A stretch of DNA of 64,000 bases from Dryococelus australis (lineage: Eukaryota > Arthropoda > Insecta > Phasmatodea > Phasmatidae), in assembly GCA_029891345.1 (NCBI GenBank), contig CM056993.1:107127300-107191299 (forward strand), read 5' to 3'. The notes beneath the pieces were generated by a model. That model saw only the letters and a list, made by a program, of their open reading frames with translations, searched no databases and was not told where the DNA came from. The position numbers and the translations under genes are program-made. The first letter of the stretch is position 1; every line of letters begins with the position of its first letter. Positions 56,898 through 64,000 of this stretch are shown in pieces.

Positions 56898-57300
56898 CGG
56901 GCATTCTTTTAACGTGCAGCAACTCGCAGCCGTGGAAAACAACTGTGAGCGGTAGGGCGTTTTGACGGTTTGCCGCCTGATAGCAGCACCATCGGTGGCC
57001 GGAGTTTTTGATTGCTCGCCACCTGTGCGCGCGCAGTACAAAATTGTGACGTTCGGTTATGCAAGTTCCGGCCACTTGGTCAACATGCCGGAAGTGACAT
57101 TACGTATTTCGGTGTTATTGGTGGTTTAATTTTTCAATTATGTGGACCCACCCTAAGGGAAATAGGTGACCGCAGTGTCGGTTCAACTTATTTGGTAACG
57201 TCAACCACCATTGGTCGTGAAACCCACGACCCCTCTAAGGAGTATTCACTTAATTCTTGAAATCGCGTTATTTTCTGAGGAAAATAACGTCTCATTGCTG
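56898..57300. other. Unassigned GC-moderate sequence
   Basis: ATTGGT-type motifs at 57117 and 57209 lie upstream of the possible promoter below. No gene recognised. Confidence 0.35.
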
Positions 57301-57370
57301 TGATTGGTGGCGCCATGTGGCGGAACTGTGTATTTAAACCTTGTACATGCATCGTTCGGGGTCAGTCAGC
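57301..57370 (+). promoter_or_regulatory. Candidate RNA polymerase II core promoter
   Basis: TATA-like TATTTAAA at 57331-57338 is followed at 57362-57367 by TCAGTC, the arthropod initiator motif, placing the putative +1 A 33 bp from the first T. An ATTGG box is at 57303. Downstream lie G14 (57379-57392) and no long frame, so this could be an LTR promoter or the start of a non-coding first exon. Confidence 0.35.
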
Positions 57371-57392
57371 GATCTCGAGGGGGGGGGGGGGG

Positions 57393-59336
57393 CATACTTC
57401 TACAAGATAAGTAGTGTTCTGGAATTGATACATAAATAAGGCTCGTCAAGCTGCAGGACCTTTACGTCATTTGGATGTTAGGCGAGGGCCTAGATGGCCG
57501 AATTTTTAAGACAATTTTAATGATCGCGAAATGTTGGTTTCTCATCTGAAATTTTATAATGGGTAATGTTACCTTCTGAAACCAGTTTGAGAACCCTTTT
57601 CAAAGGCTGTGACCAAGTCATTAATGCAGGAATTTTGGTCGTAAACATTTGTAACCCAGACCATAATGATGAAAGTTGGTCTTAAACTTTTTCAACCAAG
57701 TCACGTCTTATTGAGATTGTGCTGTTAACTTTTTTTGTAACCAAGTCATGCCTGGTATATCTATTGTGGTCAATACTCGTGACTTTTGTGGTATTTGATA
57801 TTTGTTAATTAATGAAAAACTTTACGAAGTCTTAGAAATTCCTTGAAAATAGTATTTGTTCGCGGAAGTTAAGGCTGGGAATTGTTCAGCAGTTTCTCCT
57901 ATCCACTTGGGATCGCGAGCAGATGATGTATATGGGAAAAATACTGTGTAAAATTTTGAGGTTACAATATTCACGCAATATTGATTCATGATAAAAAAAA
58001 AAGTAATATGCGGTAACATATTGGTTTGCCTTGTGTACGAACAAATATATTCTCTAAAGTTCAAAGTAAATGTTGGTATGACAGAATTTAATCCACCATT
58101 TCGTGACGATAGTAATTTTGGGGTACTTCGCCCAGTGTATCTTGTGATGGCCTTCTATATTACTAAATGGCCAGTTATTTACACAAATACTACCGATATT
58201 TTAGCGTGAAAAATTAAAGTATTAGTTGGGTAATATCAAATTAACGTACCTGAGAAACATTTGCATTTCATTCTTTTTATTGTAACTTGGTGTTTTATGT
58301 AAATTTTAATTAATTTTGGAAATTAAGGGACAGGGAAGTTCATGTTAGCTTTTCCTCATGTAATATTGAAAACAAATGAAAAGAAGACAGATAGTAAAAA
58401 TAAAAAGACAACTACCACACTTCCTTGTTTCTGTTATAAGTCTATTTCACTAGTCAGCTCACCTTTACACCGTACATATAAATTGTTCTTTGCATGGCTT
58501 TTGTCAGTTGGTTCTCTGTTGGTTTTGCTATGTCTTGATGCAAACTCGGCCCTGCCATGCCCTTGGCTTAGGGCGTAGTACGATCAGAGTTCTTATTTCA
58601 GTTCGAAACGATTTGAAGAAGGATGATAAATGGAAAGCCGTCCTTCGCTCTAGAGATAAGAATGCTGGGCTTATTTTTTGTGAACAAACAAGGCAAGGTT
58701 CAGGTAGAGCACATTCAACTATTTAGAGTCGTTACCATATTATTTTTACCACATGACACTAACTTAACGTATATTTAACGGAAGCAAATAGTACACGTTC
58801 TTGACGATGCTGGAATGCAGTATATCGCGGGTATTGCAAACTATGCCTTGGAGCTTTTAAAATAGACAAATAAAATCCGAAAATATTCTAATCGAAAATA
58901 CGTGAATCTGGTATAAAGAACAAAATTCATCTCGCTACCGACTTACAGCCAGTAAAATGGCAGTGGTGCCACCACTTTGAAGATGCATATCTGCAAGCGG
59001 CATGGCGAAAATACTGCAGCGCACAAGTTAATTTCCTAGCATACTTAGAAGGCATTACTACATTTGATAAGAGACGATTGCTACCAATAACATACTTTAT
59101 GTAATAAAGTATAATAGCTCTTAAGTATTATAAAAGATTTTTTTAAAGATACAATTTTAAATTGAAATTACTGGCATACCCAACGAACTACAGAAATTAT
59201 ATGTGGACACCTGAGAATATTTGTGACTTATTCCAAGCTACCAAGATTGCTACTTATTGTAAAATACAAAACAGAAACTGACTAGGGAAAGGCATAGCCC
59301 TTCCTTGTGCCTCCATCCCACATGGACAACCACGAG
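57393..59336. other. Unassigned AT-rich sequence
   Basis: Short frames up to 80 codons on both strands without recognisable domains. If the promoter at 57.33 kb is real, this would be its first intron or transcript. Confidence 0.4.
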
Positions 59337-59431
59337 TACAGGCTGTTCACGGTAAACTAAGCACTTTTGAAAGACTTGCTTAAAATCCATATGTATGCAC
59401 ATTGTGTGTTAATGCAACGCATGTGAAATGA

Positions 59432-59641
59432 TATGCCATTCACGGCAAAGTAAGCTAAGGCCCTTCCGAATTTTTTCTTGTAGCCAATTTTTGTCTTTTC
59501 GGAATTTTTTAATATCAACATTGCCATGGGACTGATGAAAACGGCGTATACTTTCACCACTCTTAAAAGGCAATGTCTGAGTATGCAATGAAACATACTT
59601 AGTAGTGACTAATGGCTGGTGGGATGGCCTGAAAAAGTGCT
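59432..59641 (+). mobile_element. Family B MITE nested in family A, right end lost
   Basis: TATGCCATTCACGGCAAAGT starts it; AAGGCCCTTCCGAATTTTTT and GGGATGGCCTGAAAAAGTGC follow. The last 25 bp of the terminal repeat are missing, and the host A element resumes about 180 bp further along its consensus, so a deletion removed both. Confidence 0.85.
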
Positions 59642-59723
59642 GGAACTATTTTCTATCTTTCGCTAGAAATTTTACAGGGCGCACGCCGCTCAGTGTGCCC
59701 GCTGAAATGTATACACCTATAGG

Positions 59724-60644
59724 AGTAGTAGGAAGATATATGTTCTGGCGCACCTGGATACTAGATGCGTAGCTGCGGCGGCCATCTTGGACATCCCTTT
59801 GTTCCCTTATTTCCCTCAAAATTACCCCTTTTCCTTCAAAAAACCTCAAATTCAAAAAAATTTCCCCCTCAAAATTTTACACATTTCTCTCAAAACCAGC
59901 TAAATTTCCAGCAAAAAAATGTGTTTTGCTCAAAGCGACTGGCACTTGCACAATACCGCGGAAACAGGCTGAAATTGTGCAAATAACATCCAGATTGCGC
60001 AACCCTTTTACAAGCATTTCATGCTCTGTCATTCCATTCTAGCACCATCCAATTAGTCTGATGATTGTTTGAGTAGTTTGTTGCCTTGTCATGCAACTTC
60101 ATGCATCGCCTTGTTACAAGCATATATTTTAAGATCTATGCCGAGTATGCGTATCCTAATGACACCTATACAAATCTCACACAAATACGCTTATTGTACA
60201 TATATTAATCGCACATGTCAATAACCCCGCCATTTTACCTTCGTCCCCCACCATATTAGATTCTTGCCACTAAACTACCATTCGCGTGTGATTTTTATAG
60301 GTGTCCTTAGTATATGTGTACTCGGCATAGGTCGTAGAATATAAGCTTGTAACAAGGTGGTGCATAAAGTTGCTTGACAGTGCAATGAACTCGAACATTT
60401 TTCAGACAAGATGGATGGTGCTGGCATGGAATGACAGAGAGTGAGATGCTTGTAAATGGTTGTACAATCCGGGTGATACTTGGAGTGCCAGCCGTACTGT
60501 GAAAAAAACACATTTTTGAGAGAAATCTTGCTGGTTTTGAGGGAAATTCGGAAAATTTTGAGGAAAAAAAGGGAAATTCAAGATGGCCGCCTTGGCTCCG
60601 CATCCAGCATCCAGGTGCGCCAGAACACACATTTTCATACTACT
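59724..60644. mobile_element. Near-palindromic foldback element (family D), 921 bp
   Basis: Both ends read AGTAGTA inward and continue GTTCTGGCGCACCTGGATRC, then GCGGCCATCTTG. Matching runs through CCTTGTTACAAGC and CCTATGCCGAGTA to within about 130 bp at the centre (loop about 60171-60296). The arms are about 447 and 348 bp because of indels. No coding capacity. Pieces such as CCATCTTGGA and CCCTCAAAATTTTCC recall the larger foldback element at 36.7 kb. Confidence 0.88.
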
Positions 60645-60708
60645 TACAGGCGCAGTGACATTTCTCAAAGATTGATTTCAAAAGCGCTCGCTTTATCGTG
60701 AACAGCTA

Positions 60709-61080
60709 ATATCAGCCTTAACAGATCTTTGCTTCGGTGTGCGAAAACCGCAAAGTACCCGCCAGCAGGCAGCCTCCAGGGTGTTCTGCGTGGCGGAACC
60801 GTACAAATTCGCGGTGGCCGGGCCACGGCAGCGGTAACAGGACCCAGACATCGGCCCGATAAACACACACCGGCATGCCTTCACCTTCCAGTCCGTCGGT
60901 GGTGAGTCTGGTCTGTATCGGCCCAGCACTAAATATCCTCTCCCGCCGGCCACTCGTCTATTCCTGAACTGACTCGCCCGCCGCCGCCGTCGAGCACACC
61001 AGCCGGCTGACCTCTGCCGTCTGCTCCGGCCACAGTTGCCACAAGACTATGAAACCAAGTCGCCTAATTTGCCATCTGGA
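60709..61080. other. GC/CpG-rich segment
   Basis: Contains GCCCGCCGCCGCCGTCGAG at about 60976. Overlapping minus frames of 86 and 67 codons have no domain. A promoter island or first exon on the minus strand is possible, since GGATATTTAG lies at about 60940 on that strand. Confidence 0.3.
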
Positions 61081-61817
61081 GTAGCCAATAATAGCCTACA
61101 GTAGAAGAGCGAATCTGAGAAAATTATTTCCTGCCACACGTATGAAGTGCACAGTCGCCTTCACGCGCAAGCCTAGGTCTCAGCGGCGAATCTATTACTT
61201 TACGGGTGGAAAGTCTGTAGAAATATTCAATGCAAGGCCCTTGAGAAGTTTCGTATCTATCTGACGCGTATATTTTGAGATACAACGTTTTGAAAAAGCA
61301 GTTTTGAGCCATTTTTGGAGTGCTATGAAATGGTGCTTCTAATGTGCACGATGTGTGTGTATATATGAGATATGTGGTTCCTTTAATACTTTGATTATCG
61401 AACTGGAAACAAGTCCATAAAACCCACAGACAGCAAGAACAAACCGCAAAGTGCCCAAAATATATTCCAACTAGACCAATCGGTGACAAATGCATGTTTA
61501 GCGATTTGTTAAAATTTTGCGTCGCCATATAGAGGCCTGAAGTAACGCAAGTTGCGATGAATTGCCTCATCTGGCAATCCTGTATCCGCACCGCACCGAG
61601 TCCTAGCACTGCATGCGTGACCATCGTCAAGTTACATTCCTGCTCCGACTAGTCCATGGTTATGGTTTATTCCACCCAGGTTGGGAAACTCAACACTTTC
61701 AGTTCGGCGACTTAAATTTCTCGCCACTAAGTAAGCGCTAGTGTTGCATGTGGACCGTATTTGATCAATTTTATACGTTAAAAAACAAAATAATTGCAAA
61801 AATAATAAATCATACAT
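61081..61817. other. Unassigned; longest non-repeat open frame (minus, 61124-61630)
   Basis: A 168-codon minus-strand frame contains a hydrophobic, Cys-rich stretch (VGIYFGHFAVCSCCLWVLW) and a basic C-terminal part. I recognise no family. Codon use is not clearly biased, no partner exon is visible, and the upstream region has no promoter-like signal, so it may be chance or part of an unknown repeat. Confidence 0.25.
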
Positions 61818-62035
61818 AAAACTGGCTGTTGCCCGCGGCTTCATCCGCTGTTTGGTGGCATATTTTACGTATTCCCTAAAAAACTTTTCGTTTTTCTGGG
61901 ATGAAAAGTACTCTATGTGCTAATCGAGAATATAATCTACCCTTGTAGCAAATTCCATCAAAAACCGTTAAGCGGTTACGACGTGCTTGAGTAACAAACA
62001 TACAAACTTTCGCATTTATAAAATTATTAAAATAA
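61818..62035 (+). repeat. Short interspersed repeat of the GCCCGCGGCTTC type
   Basis: GGCTGTTGCCCGCGGCTTCA head, core ATCAAAAACCGTTAAGCGGT, and tail ACATACAAACTTTCGCATTT then ATAAAATTATTA. This head-core-tail combination occurs in many insect genomes; class uncertain. Confidence 0.65.
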
Positions 62036-62144
62036 CTTCGGAACTAAGCAAATTCTTTCTTTTTTATTTTTCACGTAGCTTAAAATGTTAATTACAAGTG
62101 ACGTCTTCGGAATAGTGCGCACCTAGCGGCGGAAATTTTCCCCA

Positions 62145-62383
62145 TATAGGCTGTTCACGGTAAAGTGAGCAATTTTGAAATCCCTCTCATTTGGAATAAT
62201 AGTCCATAAAGGACCTTTATTTTACCCTTAGACGTTAAATTCCGAGTGCGGTGGAATATATTGTTTATTACCTACAGGGCAATATTTATTTTTAAAAAGC
62301 GGGCAAAGGACGAAAAATGGCCGAAAAAAAAAAAGAACAAACTAGGGCCTCTAATGTGCTCACTTTACCGTGAACAGCCTATA
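62145..62383 (-). mobile_element. Family B MITE
   Basis: TA flanks; TAGGCTGTTCACGGTAAAGT and CTTTACCGTGAACAGCCTA ends, internal blocks in the reverse order to the copy at 41.1 kb. Confidence 0.95.
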
Positions 62384-62786
62384 CCAAACTGCCCCATACG
62401 AAAACTCGTTTTGTTCCTAACTTGAGTAGAAGTACTTCGTTGGAAATAATTTCAAATGGCTTTATGTTTACAGTAAAAATTAATGTCATGGATCCTTCAT
62501 GCCTATAATTGCCCACCGAACCACTTGGTATTTGATTCGGCGATCGTAAACTGAGTCGTGTCTCAGGATGAATATGAAACTTCACCAGTCTGGTCTCGTC
62601 ACAGGAGCGCGACGTCATAGTCTGCAGCTGAAATATGCTTGTATGTCACACTATTGTAGGCTGTAGATGACGCGACCTGATTATAAACACTAGGTGATCT
62701 CATTACCTGTGGTTAACACCAGGGGTTGGAGTCGAACCATCACTGGGGTTCGTCTTTCCCGCCACGTCGTCATACCATATTCACGT
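62384..62786. other. Unassigned sequence
   Basis: A 79-codon minus frame (62379-62618) starts in the MITE and has no domain. GGTTCGACTCC (minus, about 62735) resembles a polymerase III B box but lacks an A box at the right distance. Confidence 0.4.
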
Positions 62787-63216
62787 TATAGTCCATTCAC
62801 CGTTTCTTCGGCCTTTTTGAATCAACCCTTTGAAAACTCTCCCAATGTATGACGTGCTTGATGTTCTCTAAATACGCCCTGTATCACAAGCGTTTTATGC
62901 TTGTCTTCATTAAAGTTACTTTTCTGTGTGTTTAATTGAAATGTTATTCATATTTTATCTATAAATTATAATGCTTCATTCATAAATAATTTGAATAAAA
63001 ACAGTGAGAAAACATGTGTGTTGGTAGCACCTAGTAAGAAATAGTTCTTATACAAAATACTGTTACAACATAGTGCGCACGAATCCGGTGCGTTGTCCCT
63101 CTGGCGTAATCTTCCAGACCTAGTTAAGCTTCGTTTGCACGAGGCGGAGGAATATCCTGGAAGTAGAACTTTAGCAGGTCTTCAGAAAAGGCCGAAGATA
63201 GCGTGAATTAACTATA
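62787..63216 (-). mobile_element. Family C MITE
   Basis: TATAGTCCATTCACCGTTTC at the left, GATAGCGTGAATTAACTATA at the right. Complete; with 46977 it defines the family. Confidence 0.88.
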
Positions 63217-63983
63217 GGAAGCGTGGAAGTGTGCACGAGGCTCGAGAGAGCGTCTCATAATGTAGAAGAGGCGTCGCAGAGTATTCTCAGCAGTCCTGAG
63301 ACTGTGTTCAAAATTACACCTTACAAAATGGTTATAAAACTAATTATTTACGTTTATAATAAACGTTTTAGGTTATGTCAGATTCAAATCTCACTTATTG
63401 CCTTTCATACAAATTTCTATGTTGCCATCATATTATGTTTGCAGAGCAGAGTTGTTGTAGTGAAAAATGCTTTCCATTAAAATAGCTATTTCAGAAAGTA
63501 CATCAATGACTTCATAATTATCATTAAGTAACAATTTTGCATCTTATATTATTTTAACGTACTGATCTCAGATGATATACAAAGTTCTGAGAATTGTTAG
63601 AGTAGAAGGCAATGCCAAGCTAGAAATGTCTATTTAATTTTTTAAAGTGTGGCAGAAAGTATCGCTGTTTCGACGAGAATGCGGTCACGCTTCGGTCGTG
63701 CGTGCGGCACATGGCAACTTTAAGCACACAATGCCCAAAATAAGCTTTGGCTAAAACTGTAGTCACTGTCTTGATGTAAAGGCGTGGATTATATATATTT
63801 TTTCATAGCAGAAGCACTTTCAAAATTATGCGTTAGTTTGGACACATTTCTTTAAATGCGGGATGCTGTTTTTAACGGGTTACAATTATGATAGTTTTTT
63901 TTTGTCTTTTGGGAAGGAAAGGTGGGTGTCGTTGTTGAACCTTTTGAACATAGTGGAATGCTGAGGAGTAGGCAATACAATGT
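63217..63983. other. Unassigned AT-rich sequence
   Basis: An 85-codon plus frame (63223-63480) has a hydrophobic stretch but no recognisable domain. Nothing else seen. Confidence 0.4.
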
Positions 63984-64000
63984 TCATATAGGATATTCAC
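63984..64000. mobile_element. Start of a family A/B-type MITE, cut by window end
   Basis: TATAGGATATTCAC matches the shared terminus TATAGGCTGTTCACGG at 12 of 14 bases. The rest lies beyond the window. Confidence 0.45.

Larger units (their letters stand above)
59337..60708 (+). mobile_element. Family A MITE containing two nested elements
   Basis: Pieces at 59337-59431 (CAGGCTGTTCACGGTAAACT onward), 59642-59723 (GGAACTATTTTCTATC to CACCTATAGG) and 60645-60708 (CAGGCGCAGTGACATTTCTC to TTATCGTGAACAGC-TA) make one element when the inserts are removed, apart from a missing middle part lost around the B insertion. Confidence 0.85.

Noticed and set aside
62722..62760. Second tRNA/SINE head on the minus strand (GGTTCGACTCC)
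   Set aside because: No A box at a suitable distance and no tRNA-like folding.
1..64000. CRISPR arrays, operons, prokaryotic promoters or rRNA genes
   Set aside because: No regularly spaced direct repeats, no dense coding, no rRNA-like blocks; all signals are eukaryotic mobile DNA.
1..64000. Endogenous viral sequences
   Set aside because: No polymerase, capsid, envelope or protease motif was recognised in any frame; the possible LTR fragments lack coding sequence.

Overview
The window looks like a piece of a large, repeat-rich arthropod nuclear genome, most likely an insect. The reasons are the tRNA-derived SINE, the mariner, Tc1, DD41D-type and hAT transposase remnants, the AT-rich background with (AT)n microsatellites, and the absence of any long open reading frame, operon, rRNA or CRISPR array. 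A hemimetabolous insect such as a stick insect is a guess that I cannot verify. I found no intact protein-coding gene. Nearly all open frames are 60-175 codons long and are chance frames or pieces of transposons.

Most of what can be identified is mobile DNA in several layers. (1) Three related families of short non-autonomous DNA elements (called A, about 420 bp; B, about 240 bp; C, about 430 bp) are scattered over the whole window. They share the terminal pattern TATAGnCnnTTCACGGT and TA target duplications. (2) A tRNA-derived SINE of about 250 bp has four nearly full copies plus fragments. (3) Transposase pseudogenes cluster at 18.3-26.3 kb: one DD41D-type, two Tc1-like in head-to-head order, one hAT and one mariner with its inverted repeats. 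Further DD41D-type remnants lie at 29.9-30.8 kb and 46.4-46.7 kb. (4) Inverted-repeat elements occur at 14.99-15.29, 28.89-31.32, 36.69-39.43, 54.08-54.32 and 59.72-60.64 kb. (5) There are a TTAA-flanked piggyBac-like MITE (49.1 kb, partial copy at 2.25 kb), a hAT-type MITE (27.5 kb), and a pair of direct repeats of about 650 bp at 0.76-1.4 and 50.1-50.8 kb that may be the 3' interior of an LTR retrotransposon.

Several elements are nested, which gives a relative time order. At 22.15-24.05 kb a C element is split by a hAT element with a perfect 8-bp target duplication, and the hAT is itself split by a SINE. At 28.89-31.32 kb a long-inverted-repeat DD41D element carries an A element in one arm and a B element inside its transposase remnant. 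At 59.34-60.71 kb an A element holds a B element and a 921-bp near-palindrome.

Non-mobile signals are weak. There is a possible core promoter at 57.33 kb, a possible first exon with a mitochondrial-presequence-like peptide at 52.73 kb beside three CCAAT boxes, and GC/CpG-rich patches at 4.0-4.8, 34.4-34.8, 43.4-43.9 and 60.7-61.1 kb. Poly(G) or poly(C) runs of 10-15 bases are unusually common. Alignments were made by eye, so element borders without a named target duplication are approximate to about 10 bp.
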